Source: Modestobacter sp. | GTDB lineage: Bacteria > Actinomycetota > Actinomycetes > Mycobacteriales > Geodermatophilaceae | Assembly: GCA_025963425.1 (NCBI GenBank) | Contig: JAOPUQ010000320.1 | Location: 1 to 20,497 of the forward strand | Direction: 5' to 3' | DNA: 20,497 nt | Shown here: piece by piece, positions 1 through 7,501 of the stretch | Layout: each line of letters opens with the position of its first letter | How positions within the stretch are numbered: the stretch's first letter is position 1 | Translations under genes and position numbers: made by a program | The notes under the pieces: generated by a model | What the model was told of the DNA's origin: nothing | Databases searched by the model: none | What the model saw: only the letters and a program-made list of their open reading frames with translations

Positions 1-580
1 CCTGGCGCAGCCGCTCGGCGCCGTAGAGCCCGGCCTCGATCCGCTTGGCGAGGTCGACCTCCTCCTCGGCGGTGAGCAGCGCGACCTTGCCGATCTGCTT
101 GAGGTAGGCCCGGACGGAGTCGGCCGAGGCGGTGAGCTCGGCGTCCTTGCGGGCCTGCCGCAGCGCCTCGGACTCCTCCTCGTCGTCCCACTCGAACTCC
201 GGGCCCTCGCCCTCGGCCTTGTCGCCGTCGGTGGCGTCGGCGACGGCGACGCCGTCCTTGCCGGTGACGACGGTCTCGTCCAGCTTCAGGCCCTGGGACC
301 CGGCGTCGACGACGGCCACGGCGCTGCCGTCGGTGGCGACGGCGGTGAGCACGGTGCCCTCACCCGTCCCGGGGGAGGGGCTGATGCTCGGCTTGCGAGC
401 GCCACTGGCCTTCTTCGCGGCGGCGGCCGGGGCCTTCTTGGCCGGGGCCTTCTTCGCGGTGGGGGCCTTGGTGACCGGAGCCGTGGACGGCGACGAGGTG
501 GCCGAACGGGCGGCGACCGTCCTCCGGCTGCTCGGGCTGCTCACGGCGGCTGCTTCCGGTCCTGGCTGGTCGGCGGGCAC
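1..580 (-). CDS. sigA: Primary RNA polymerase sigma factor SigA/RpoD, N-terminal part (runs off the left edge)
   Basis: The reverse strand from 580 encodes 193 codons without a stop and continues past position 1. The first ~70 residues are rich in Ala, Lys, Pro and Ser with repeated KKAP units, as in the basic N-terminal extension of actinobacterial principal sigma factors. An acidic stretch follows, and then region 1.2, readable as SADSVRAYLKQIGKVALLT and VDLAKRIEAGLYGAERL. Regions 2-4 lie outside the window. The protein directs RNA polymerase to housekeeping promoters. I chose GTG at 580-578 because GAAGGA lies 6 bases upstream (587-592) and an in-frame stop abuts it; GTG at 544-542 is the alternative and would remove 12 residues. 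The neighbours ppgK, suhB and cei match the sigA neighbourhood of mycobacteria. The identity is firm; the start is less so. Confidence 0.93.
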   Translation of the reverse strand, partial: MPADQPGPEAAAVSSPSSRRTVAARSATSSPSTAPVTKAPTAKKAPAKKAPAAAAKKASGARKPSISPSPGTGEGTVLTAVATDGSAVAVVDAGSQGLKLDETVVTGKDGVAVADATDGDKAEGEGPEFEWDDEEESEALRQARKDAELTASADSVRAYLKQIGKVALLTAEEEVDLAKRIEAGLYGAERLRQ

Positions 581-647
581 TCAGGTTCCTTCCCGTACTG
601 CGATGCGTTCCTCGCAGACCGTGTGGTCCGCGGGCAGCGGCCCCGGC

Positions 648-701
648 ACCCCCTCCGGCGGGGGTCTCCGGCGCCGGTCCCAGCCCGGTGTTTCACCGGG
701 C
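648..701 (-). promoter_or_regulatory. Two hairpins in the sigA leader
   Basis: There are two perfect inverted repeats between the proposed sigA promoter and its start codon. One has 8-base arms GCCCGGTG/CACCGGGC at 683-690 and 694-701 with a 3-base loop. The other has 6-base arms ACCCCC/GGGGGT at 648-653 and 660-665. Neither is followed by a T-run on the leftward strand. They could be structure in the sigA leader RNA or a weak terminator for ppgK read-through; the sequence does not decide. Confidence 0.35.
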
Positions 702-754
702 GGGGGGCGGGGGATGACCTGCTGGCTGGGGGCGGTGCGAGGCGGGGCTCCTCC

Positions 755-760
755 ATTGTA
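755..760 (-). promoter_or_regulatory. Probable sigA promoter -10 box (TACAAT)
   Basis: Reading leftward, TACAAT is the closest match to the TATAAT consensus in the gap upstream of sigA. GTGGAC lies 17 bases further upstream as a weak -35. It would start transcription near 748 and give a leader of about 170 bases. This is a motif call only. Confidence 0.5.
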
Positions 761-844
761 ACGACGCCGACGCGCCGGTCCACCGATTCCGGTCCGACCC
801 GTCCGAGTGGACCTCCTTCGCAGGTCAGTCGGGGTGTCCCGGGC

Positions 845-1588
<744 letters not shown>

Positions 1589-1595
1589 GGGGGTG

Positions 1596-1601
1596 AGGCT
1601 A
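1596..1601 (-). promoter_or_regulatory. ppgK -10 box (TAGCCT), leaderless start
   Basis: TAGCCT on the reverse strand is separated by 7 bases from the ppgK GTG codon, which puts transcription start at or next to the initiation codon. There is no Shine-Dalgarno sequence in between. Confidence 0.6.
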
Positions 1602-1664
1602 GTGACAGGTCCGGCGATCGCCGCAGGACTCCATCGCGCGGCTCCGGCAGGATCGCTCGACGTG

Positions 1665-2492
1665 ATGACGTCGACGGTCGCCGCACCGGACCTGCCCACC
1701 CAGTTGCTCGAGCTCGCCAGGGCCACCGCCGAGGAGGCCGCGGTGCTCGTGGGCGCCGGCCGGAGCACCGCCGCCCAGCAGGTGGACACCAAGTCCAGCC
1801 CGGTCGACGTGGTCACCGCCGTGGACACCGCGAGCGAGGAGCTGATCGTCAGCCGGCTGCTGGCCGCCCGGCCCGAGGACGGCGTGCTGGGTGAGGAGGG
1901 CGCCGCCCGCGAGGGCAGCAGCGGCGTCCGCTGGGTGGTCGACCCCATCGACGGGACGGTGAACTTCCTCTATGGGCTGCCCGCCTACGCCGTCTCCATC
2001 GCCGCCGAGGTCGACGGCCGGACCGAGGCCGGCGTCGTCCTCAACGTGGCGACCGGGGAGCTGTTCACCGCCGCCCGCGGTCGCGGTGCCTGGCTGACCT
2101 CGCCCGGTGCGGCGGCCCTGCCGCTGCACGGCAGCGCGCCGGTCAGCCTGGAGCAGACCCTGGTGGCCACCGGGTTCGGCTACCGGGTGGAGCAGCGCCG
2201 GCTGCAGGGCGCGGTGGTCGCCGAGTTGCTGACCGAGGTCCGGGACATCCGGCGCTACGGCTGCGCGTCCCTGGACCTGTGTGCCGTGGCCGCCGGCCGC
2301 GTCGACGCCTACTACGAGCTGGACCTCAAGCCCTGGGACCACGCCGCCGGGGCGCTGGTCGCTGCCGAGGCGGGGCTGGTCGTCACGGGCACCGAGGGCC
2401 GGCCCTTCGCCGCCCCCATGGCGGTCGCGGCCGCACCGAGCATCGCCAGGCCGCTGGTGGAGCTGCTGGAGCGGTTGCACGCCGGCCGCTGA
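1665..2492 (+). CDS. suhB: Inositol-monophosphatase family phosphatase
   Basis: Mg2+-dependent sugar-phosphate phosphatase of 275 residues. Members dephosphorylate inositol-1-phosphate and related substrates; in actinobacteria this can feed phosphatidylinositol and mycothiol synthesis. Metal-site motifs are clear: GEE (76-78), DPIDGT (93-98) and the C-terminal WDHAAG (224-229). ATG at 1665 is chosen; GTG at 1662 directly before it is equally possible and is better spaced (9 bases) from a weak AGGA at 1649-1652. The gene is divergent from ppgK with a gap of about 75 bases and convergent with cei, sharing a terminator. Exact substrate cannot be read from sequence. The symbol follows the mycobacterial gene at this position. 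Confidence 0.9.
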   Translation: MTSTVAAPDLPTQLLELARATAEEAAVLVGAGRSTAAQQVDTKSSPVDVVTAVDTASEELIVSRLLAARPEDGVLGEEGAAREGSSGVRWVVDPIDGTVNFLYGLPAYAVSIAAEVDGRTEAGVVLNVATGELFTAARGRGAWLTSPGAAALPLHGSAPVSLEQTLVATGFGYRVEQRRLQGAVVAELLTEVRDIRRYGCASLDLCAVAAGRVDAYYELDLKPWDHAAGALVAAEAGLVVTGTEGRPFAAPMAVAAAPSIARPLVELLERLHAGR

Positions 2493-2511
2493 GCGCAACC
2501 GTCCCACCCGA

Positions 2512-2558
2512 CCGGGCGGCGGCCGCCCGGCCTGCTGACCCCGCTGGGTCAGCAGGCC
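2512..2558. terminator. Bidirectional terminator between suhB and cei
   Basis: Two hairpins overlap by two bases. The first has 8-base arms CCGGGCGG/CCGCCCGG (2512-2519 and 2523-2530, 3-base loop). The second has perfect 13-base arms (2529-2541 and 2546-2558) around a 4-base CGCT loop. The cei stop codon (2551-2549) lies inside the right arm of the second. The two genes converge here, so the structure can serve both. There is no T-run, as is common in high-GC actinobacteria. Confidence 0.75.
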
Positions 2559-3088
2559 GCCTCGGCGCTGGCGACGGGCGCCAGGGCGGCCGCGACCTCG
2601 GCGGGGGTGGCGAGCTGCGTGAACTCCGGCCCCAGGACGAGGTCGACCAGGCCGGTGGCCCGGGTGTCGGCCCGCTCGGTGGCGCCGGGCAGGAGCAGCT
2701 GGACGTACTGGCCGGTCTCGCGGCCGGCCGGTCCGAACCGGACCTCGCCCACACCGGTGACCGCGAACTCCGGGCGGGGGTCGTTCGCGTACTCGTCGAC
2801 GACGAACCCGCGCGCCTGCAGCTCGGCGGCGACCTCGCCGGCCGCCCCGGCCTTGGCGCCGGCGTTGTAGACGCGCAGGGTCACGTTCTCCGGCGCCAGG
2901 GACGGCGGTGCCTCGCTGACCGAGGTACAGGCGGCGGCCTGGGCCTGGTTCATGGCCCGGTCCTGCTGGAGCACGTTCCACCACACGCCGAGCGCGGCCA
3001 GGGCCAGCACGAGCAGGAAGATCAGCGCAGGCACCGGCCGCCGGCCACTCCGGGCGCGCGCCGGTGGCCGGTCGCTGGTCTCGCTCAA
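2549..3088 (-). CDS. cei: Cei-like membrane-anchored protein with LytR C-terminal domain
   Basis: Protein of 179 residues. It has a short basic cytoplasmic tail (1-18), one membrane helix (about 19-40) and an extracytoplasmic part whose residues ~68-155 (starting VTLRVYNAGAKAGAAGEVA) match the LytR_C / LytR_cpsA_psr C-terminal fold. It lacks the catalytic LCP domain. The mycobacterial gene at this position (Rv2700, Cei) is known for cell-envelope integrity; the same role is inferred here from architecture plus position. TTG at 3088-3086 is chosen because GGAGAG lies 5 bases upstream (3094-3099) and no better start precedes the helix. Two Cys residues (54 and the last residue, 179) might form a disulfide outside the membrane. 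Confidence 0.82.
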   Translation of the reverse strand: MSETSDRPPARARSGRRPVPALIFLLVLALAALGVWWNVLQQDRAMNQAQAAACTSVSEAPPSLAPENVTLRVYNAGAKAGAAGEVAAELQARGFVVDEYANDPRPEFAVTGVGEVRFGPAGRETGQYVQLLLPGATERADTRATGLVDLVLGPEFTQLATPAEVAAALAPVASAEAAC

Positions 3089-3196
3089 CGCTGCTCTCCG
3101 CTCGGAGGGCCCGGTGCCGTCGGCCGCCCGGACGGCGGGACTCGCCGGCGGAGCGCTCGGGACGGGGCCGGGCAGGGGGCCGTGGTGACGCCGCGG

Positions 3197-3202
3197 ACTC
3201 TA
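3197..3202 (-). promoter_or_regulatory. Possible cei promoter -10 box (TAGAGT)
   Basis: A reverse-strand TAGAGT just past the stop of the upstream phosphotransferase gene would give cei its own transcript with a ~100-base leader. No convincing -35 was found. The 130-base gap also holds a 6-base hairpin (GCCGTC/GACGGC, 3116-3136). Confidence 0.3.
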
Positions 3203-3218
3203 GCGCCGGGGCCGGGGC

Positions 3219-4265
3219 CTAGAGCGCACCGTCGTCGAGTGCGGCGCGTCCCCGTTCCACGCAGGGGCCGATCTTCTCGGCGTACCCCGAGGTGTCCTTG
3301 CCGGCCATCGCCCCGGCCTTGGACCGGGCCACGATGCCGGCCACGATCGCGGCGAACTTGAAGTAGGCGAAGCCCACGTACCAGTTCAGCGCCGACAGGT
3401 CGGTGCCCGTGCCGGCGGCGTACCGCTCGGCCAGCTCCAGCCGGGTCGGGAACCCGGGCAGCGTGGTGACGCCGGAGACCGAGACGCCGCGGTCCTCGCC
3501 GGCCTGGGGCCAGTAGACGAACAGCATCCCGAGGTCGGTCAGCGGGTCGCCGAGGGTGGACATCTCCCAGTCCAGCACCGCGCGGACCCGGCCGCGGACC
3601 TGAGGGTCGAGCAGGCAGTTGTCCAGGCGGTAGTCGCCGTGGGTGATGCCGGCCCGCTGGGTGACCGGCACCGTCTGGGCCAGCCGGGCGGCGAGGGCGT
3701 CCAGGGCGGGCCGGTCGGTGTCCCGGGTGGCGTCCCACTGCTTGGTCCAGCGGCGCACCTGCCGCTCAAGGAAGCCTTCCGGCCGGCCGAAGTCCGACAG
3801 TCCCACCGCGGCGGGGTCGACGGCGTGCAGGTCGCCCAGCACGTCGATCAGCCCGTCGGCGATCTCGCGCCGCTGGGCGGGCTCGTCGGCGTAGCCGGGT
3901 GGCAGCTCGGTGACCACGTGCACGCCGACCACGCGCTCCATCACGTAGAACGGAGCGCCCAGGACGGCGACGTCGGTGCACAGGTGGAGCGTGCGCGGCA
4001 CCGGGACCGGCGTCCCGGCGAGGGCGGAGATGACCTTGTGCTCGCGGACCATGTCGTGCGCGGTGGCCAGCACGGCGCCGGTCGGCGGGCGCCGGAGGAT
4101 GACCGCGTCGTCGGCCGACCCGCCCTCGGGGGTCACCACGTAGGTGAGGTTCGACATACCCGCGGCGATCAGCTCGACGGAGACCGAGCGCCACCGCTCG
4201 TCGCCCAGCGCACCGGCCAGATAGGGCCCCACGACGTCCGGATCAGCACCCACGGTGGTCGTCAC
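3219..4265 (-). CDS. Phosphotransferase family protein (APH fold, ACAD10-like)
   Basis: Protein of 348 residues with an aminoglycoside-phosphotransferase/choline-kinase fold. The catalytic loop HGDYRLDN is at 209-216, the metal-binding DWE at 232-234 followed by STLGDPLTDLG, and a nucleotide-binding VILRRPP strand near 55-61. This is the COG3173 subgroup resembling the kinase domain of ACAD10, usually linked to fatty-acid or hydroxy-acid catabolism rather than drug resistance; the substrate is unknown. GTG at 4265-4263 is chosen because TACCCT ends 6 bases upstream (leaderless pattern) and conserved sequence follows. It lies between cei and the DUF4193 gene, which are adjacent in mycobacteria as I recall, so it looks like an accessory gene in a core block. 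Confidence 0.88.
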   Translation of the reverse strand: MTTTVGADPDVVGPYLAGALGDERWRSVSVELIAAGMSNLTYVVTPEGGSADDAVILRRPPTGAVLATAHDMVREHKVISALAGTPVPVPRTLHLCTDVAVLGAPFYVMERVVGVHVVTELPPGYADEPAQRREIADGLIDVLGDLHAVDPAAVGLSDFGRPEGFLERQVRRWTKQWDATRDTDRPALDALAARLAQTVPVTQRAGITHGDYRLDNCLLDPQVRGRVRAVLDWEMSTLGDPLTDLGMLFVYWPQAGEDRGVSVSGVTTLPGFPTRLELAERYAAGTGTDLSALNWYVGFAYFKFAAIVAGIVARSKAGAMAGKDTSGYAEKIGPCVERGRAALDDGAL

Positions 4266-4589
4266 GGCGGCAGGGTAGCCTCTGGCGCCCTGTGCCCACA
4301 CACGCACCGAGCGTGGCCCGACGTGTCGACGTCGGGACGCCGGGCACAAACCGGGCGCGGCCCACGTTGGGGGGCTCGCCGGTGTACGACCGCCGGGCGC
4401 CAGCCCGGACGTAGCACGCCCCCGATCCTCCGCCGGGAGGGCCGGGCGGGCCCCAGGAGCGGGCCCGGGCGACCCCGGCGACAGACCCCCGGCCGCTGCG
4501 GCGGCCGGTCACCGGCCACCGGTCCCTCCAGGACCGGCGGCGAACGAGCGGGCAGTGTCCCGCGATGAGAGAAAGAGAAGGGGCACACC
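4266..4589. promoter_or_regulatory. Divergent control region between the phosphotransferase and DUF4193 genes
   Basis: This 324-base gap has no credible gene; open frames here have no recognisable content. It holds the leftward TACCCT promoter, a strong hairpin at 4489-4508 (8-base arms CCGGCCGC/GCGGCCGG, 4-base loop), smaller hairpins just after it (ACCGG/CCGGT at 4511-4523; GGTCC/GGACC shortly after), and the rightward ribosome site with AGAAGG about 10 bases before ATG 4590. I could not find a convincing rightward -10 box; CAGTGT near 4553 is the best weak candidate. Confidence 0.5.
4272..4277 (-). promoter_or_regulatory. Phosphotransferase -10 box (TACCCT), leaderless start
   Basis: Reverse-strand TACCCT ends 6 bases before the GTG at 4265. 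No Shine-Dalgarno sequence lies between them. Confidence 0.55.
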
Positions 4590-4892
4590 ATGGCCACCGA
4601 CTACGACGCCCCCCGACGCAACGAGGCCGACGAGCTGGGTGAGGACTCCCTGGAGGAGCTCAAGGCCCGCCGGGCCGAGGCGCAGTCCTCCTCGGTCGAC
4701 GTCGACGAGACCGACTTCAACGAGAACCTCGAGCTGCCGGGCGCCGACCTGTCCAACGAGGAGCTGACCGTCCGGGTGCTGCCCAAGCAGGAGGACGAGT
4801 TCACCTGTTCGCGCTGCTTCCTGGTGCACCACCGCACCCGGCTGGCCGCCACCCGTGGCGACCAGCTCGTCTGCCGCGACTGCGCGGCCTGA
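4590..4892 (+). CDS. DUF4193 zinc-ribbon protein
   Basis: Acidic protein of 100 residues. The N-terminal two thirds are rich in Asp and Glu, and the C-terminus holds two CxxC pairs, C73/C76 (CSRC) and C95/C98 (CRDC), predicted to bind one zinc ion. This is the DUF4193 family, typical of actinobacteria and found at the same position in mycobacteria (Rv2699c). Function is not established; the fold suggests an interaction with nucleic acid or RNA polymerase, but that is speculation. ATG 4590 has an AGAAGG-type ribosome site in a purine-rich run. Length is normal for the family. Confidence 0.9.
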   Translation: MATDYDAPRRNEADELGEDSLEELKARRAEAQSSSVDVDETDFNENLELPGADLSNEELTVRVLPKQEDEFTCSRCFLVHHRTRLAATRGDQLVCRDCAA

Positions 4893-4905
4893 CTCCGCCC
4901 AGGCG

Positions 4906-5862
4906 ATGAGCCAGCACCCCGGAACCCCCGGTCCGCCGCGGGACGTGCCAGCACCACGCCCGGTGGGCGGTCCGGCTGCCGGTGAGCCGGCCGCCGGGCC
5001 ACCGGGCCTGGGTGCGGCCGCGCGGGCGCTGGCCGACGCCGTGGCCGGGCTGCTCGGCCGGGAGTCCGCGGGCAGCGGTTCCGGCAGCGGTACCGGCGCC
5101 GCTCCCGGCCGGTCGGCAGCGAGCGTGCTGGCCGACGTGGTCACGGCGGTCGCCGGGGCGGCCCGCTCCCGGGGTGCCAGCAACAGCACCAGGGCCGAGG
5201 GCGACCGGTCCGGCCCCGTCGAGGGCGAGACGACCGGGCCGCGCAGCCGGTGGGCGCCCGGCGGGCTGCTGACCGACCTGCTCGACGCCGCCGCGCCCGC
5301 GCTGCCCATCCGCGACCGGGAACGGCTGCAGCTGGCCCACCCAGGCGCGACCGAGCAGGAGATCGCCGAGGCGCTGACCGCCCGCGCGGCCCGGTTCACC
5401 GGGGCGATCGGTGCGGCCACCGGCGGGCTGGCCGCCGCCCAGTGGTTCGCCCCGCCGTCCCTGGTGGCGGTGCCCCTGGAGCTGGGGGCGCAGACCGTGC
5501 TGGTCGCGGCCGTGGAGGTCGTGCTGGTCGGCGAGCTGCACGAGCTGTACCGGCGTCCGGCCCCCGGTGACGCCCGGGAGCGTGCGGTGGCCTACCTGAC
5601 CAGCTGGAGCACCCAGCGGGCGGTCGGCAGCACCGGCTCCGTCGGGCTGCTGTCCCGGCTGGGGACGGCCGGTGCGCAGGCGCTGCGCCGCCGGGTCACC
5701 CGCCGGCTGGCCGGCAGCGCCAGCTCCCTGGCGCCGCTGCTCGTGGGGGCCACGCTGGCCGCCCGGAGCAACCGCAGGGCCACCGTCTTGCTGGCCGAAC
5801 GGGTGCTGGCCGACCTGCGGACGGGGCTGCCGCCGCGCCGTCCGCCCGGCACACCGGGCTGA
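4906..5862 (+). CDS. Unrecognised protein with EcsC-like hydrophobic core
   Basis: Protein of 318 residues that I do not recognise with certainty. Residues 1-115 are low-complexity (Pro, Gly, Ala, Ser) with two amphipathic Ala-rich stretches (36-50, 70-86). Residues 137-163 are helical and charged (IRDRERLQLAHPGATEQEI). A hydrophobic core at 165-208 (start FTGAIGAATGGL) is followed by GELHELYRRPAPGDARERA, then a basic stretch (258-270) and an Ala/Leu-rich tail. The Gly-rich hydrophobic hairpin followed by a conserved-looking LHELY resembles EcsC-family proteins, but this is pattern memory. ATG 4906 is the first start after the DUF4193 stop; its ribosome site is weak. In mycobacteria the gene at this position is DUF3093 (Rv2698), which this is not. 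Possible membrane-associated role; function unknown. Confidence 0.7.
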   Translation: MSQHPGTPGPPRDVPAPRPVGGPAAGEPAAGPPGLGAAARALADAVAGLLGRESAGSGSGSGTGAAPGRSAASVLADVVTAVAGAARSRGASNSTRAEGDRSGPVEGETTGPRSRWAPGGLLTDLLDAAAPALPIRDRERLQLAHPGATEQEIAEALTARAARFTGAIGAATGGLAAAQWFAPPSLVAVPLELGAQTVLVAAVEVVLVGELHELYRRPAPGDARERAVAYLTSWSTQRAVGSTGSVGLLSRLGTAGAQALRRRVTRRLAGSASSLAPLLVGATLAARSNRRATVLLAERVLADLRTGLPPRRPPGTPG

Positions 5863-5896
5863 CGGCGTACGCGCACGCAGGCGTCGCCGGGCGGGC

Positions 5897-5902
5897 TAGC
5901 CT
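5897..5902 (+). promoter_or_regulatory. dut -10 box (TAGCCT), leaderless start
   Basis: TAGCCT is followed by 7 bases and then the dut GTG. It is the same hexamer and spacing as at ppgK on the other strand. It gives dut a promoter of its own inside the rightward run. Confidence 0.6.
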
Positions 5903-5909
5903 CGCGCCC

Positions 5910-6449
5910 GTGTCCGCACCGATCCCGCCACCTCCGCCCGGGGCCCAGCTCGACGTGCCCGTGCAGCTGACGTCCGCGCACGGCACCGCCCCGGCCTACG
6001 CGCTCCCCGGCGATGCGGGAGCCGACCTCACCCTTGCCGAGGACGTCGAGCTGGCACCGCACGAGCGGGCGCTGGTCGGCACCGGCGTTGCGGTGGCCAT
6101 CCCGGAGGGCTATGCCGGGTTCGTCCACCCGCGGTCGGGGCTCGCCCACCGGTTGGGCCTGAGCCTGGTCAACGCACCCGGCACCATCGACGCCGGTTAC
6201 CGCGGCGAGATCAAGGTGAACCTGGTCAACCTCGATCCGACCAGCACCCTCCGCCTGCACCGCGGCGACCGGGTGGCCCAGCTCGTCGTCCAGCCCGTCG
6301 TCCGGGCCCGCTTCGTGCCCGTGGCCGAGCTGCCGGTCAGCGACCGGGGCGCGGCCGGGCACGGCTCCACCGGCGGCGCCACGGCCCTGGGCCGTCCCGC
6401 CGCCGGCGCTCCCTCCGCCACTATCGCACCCTCCGAAGGACACCCCTGA
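5910..6449 (+). CDS. dut: dUTPase (deoxyuridine 5'-triphosphate nucleotidohydrolase)
   Basis: Homotrimeric enzyme of 179 residues hydrolysing dUTP to dUMP and pyrophosphate. This keeps uracil out of DNA and supplies dUMP for thymidylate synthesis. All five motifs are present: PGDAGADL (33-40), PRSGLA (74-79), GTIDAGYRGEI (91-101, catalytic Asp), RVAQLVV (121-127) and RGAAGHGSTG (146-155). The His in motif 5 replaces the common Phe that stacks on uracil; as I recall, mycobacterial enzymes also have His here, so it is a lineage trait. A Pro-rich start and a ~24-residue tail after motif 5 are extra. GTG 5910 is set by the -10 box 7 bases upstream. The stop is one base before the DUF3710 start. 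Confidence 0.96.
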   Translation: MSAPIPPPPPGAQLDVPVQLTSAHGTAPAYALPGDAGADLTLAEDVELAPHERALVGTGVAVAIPEGYAGFVHPRSGLAHRLGLSLVNAPGTIDAGYRGEIKVNLVNLDPTSTLRLHRGDRVAQLVVQPVVRARFVPVAELPVSDRGAAGHGSTGGATALGRPAAGAPSATIAPSEGHP

Positions 6450-6450
6450 G

Positions 6451-7155
6451 ATGCCGATCGGCCGCCGACGCAACCGGATCGAGCGCAGCCTCCGCGAGCG
6501 GGGCGTCCCGCCGGAGCCCCAGCACCGCGAGCGGGAGGAGCTGCCGACCAGCGGTCCCTGGGACGTCGCCGATGCGCCCCAGGACGGCCTGCCCCGGATC
6601 GACCTGGGCTCCCTGCGCGTCCCGGCACTGGCCGGGATGGAACTGCGGGTCGACGTCAACGCCCAGCAGCAGGTCATCGGCGCGACCCTCCGGCTGGGGG
6701 AGTCGATGCTCCAGGTCTCGGCCTTCGCCGCGCCGCGGGCCGGGGGCATCTGGGACGACGTCCGCACCGAGCTCGCCCGCAGCGCCAGCGGCCAGGGCGG
6801 CCGGCTGGCGGAGGTGACCGGCCCCTTCGGCCCCGAGCTCGCCGGGCAGGTGCTGATCCCCGCCCCGACGCTGCCGGGGCAGCCCGCCGGGAAGCCGACC
6901 CACCGGGCCGCCCGGTTCGTCGGGGTCGACGGCCCGCGCTGGTTCCTGCGCGGCATGATCAGCGGCCCGGCCGCGGAGACCCCGGAGCAGGCCGGCGCGC
7001 TCGAGGACGCCTTCCGGGCCATCGTCGTCGTCCGCGGTACCCAGCCGATGCCGGTGCGCGACCAGCTGCCGCTCACCCTGCCGCCGCAGGCCGCCGAGCA
7101 GATCGCCCGCCAGCAGGCCGCGGCCAAGGCCGCCGAGGGCGGCCCGGGCGCATGA
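6451..7155 (+). CDS. DUF3710 family protein
   Basis: Soluble protein of 234 residues, start MPIGRRRNRIERSLRERG, with the GPWD...PRIDLGSLRVP block near 36-56 and a central alpha/beta region with WDDVRTELARS. These are features of DUF3710, an uncharacterised actinobacterial family (Rv2696c at this position in mycobacteria). The C-terminus is an Ala/Gln-rich helix. ATG 6451 lies one base after the dut stop, with GAAGGA at 6434-6439. It is thus translated with dut. Its stop overlaps the ATG of the following hydrolase remnant (ATGA, 7152-7155). No enzyme motif is visible. Family call is good; function unknown. Confidence 0.88.
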   Translation: MPIGRRRNRIERSLRERGVPPEPQHREREELPTSGPWDVADAPQDGLPRIDLGSLRVPALAGMELRVDVNAQQQVIGATLRLGESMLQVSAFAAPRAGGIWDDVRTELARSASGQGGRLAEVTGPFGPELAGQVLIPAPTLPGQPAGKPTHRAARFVGVDGPRWFLRGMISGPAAETPEQAGALEDAFRAIVVVRGTQPMPVRDQLPLTLPPQAAEQIARQQAAAKAAEGGPGA

Positions 7156-7501
7156 CCCCGACGGTCCATCCCTACGGGACCGACCCGGCGCAGTTCCTGG
7201 AGCTCTCCCTGCCCGCCGGCGGCGAGCCGGCCCCGGTGGTCGTCGTGCTGCACGCCGGCGGGGGCTGGCCGCGGACCCTGGAGTGCGTGGCGGCCGCCTG
7301 CCGGCGGGTGCGCCCGGAGCCGGGCCACGGGTGACGCTGTCCGCCGCGGCCACCGCGGCGGGGGGCCGGGTCGGGGTGGCCGCCCTGCCCGGCGACCACC
7401 GGGTGGTGATCGAGCCGGCCGCAGAGGCATGGCAGCTCACGGTCGACTGGCTGCAGGGCCGCCGGACAGCAGCCCCGGACCGCACTACGCTGGGATCGTG
7501 A
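7152..7501 (+). pseudogene. Alpha/beta-hydrolase remnant with internal deletion and frameshift
   Basis: The first frame (7152-7334) starts with ATG overlapping the DUF3710 stop. It reads MTPTVHPYGTDPAQFLEL, then PVVVVLHAG, the usual beta-strand and oxyanion HGG region of an alpha/beta hydrolase. It jumps straight to GGGWPRTLECVAAA, which in intact relatives (from memory) comes some 40 residues later, just before the nucleophile region. The frame then stops. From about 7320 a second frame (+2) reads RVTLSAAATAAGGRVGVAAL and GDHRVVIEPAAEAW, the typical last strand and catalytic-His region, ending at 7501. The nucleophilic Ser elbow (GxSxG) and the acid are gone. So only the two ends survive, in different frames; no functional enzyme can be made. 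The coupling overlap with DUF3710 suggests it was once translated in the operon. Confidence 0.72.
7486..7491 (+). promoter_or_regulatory. OB-fold gene -10 box (TACGCT), leaderless start
   Basis: TACGCT is followed by 6 bases and GTG 7498. The box lies within the dead 3' end of the hydrolase remnant. Confidence 0.55.

Noticed and set aside
6344..6376. Dut motif 5 with His in place of Phe, as a possible active-site defect
   Set aside because: From memory the mycobacterial enzymes also have His here stacking on uracil, so it is a lineage feature and not a defect.
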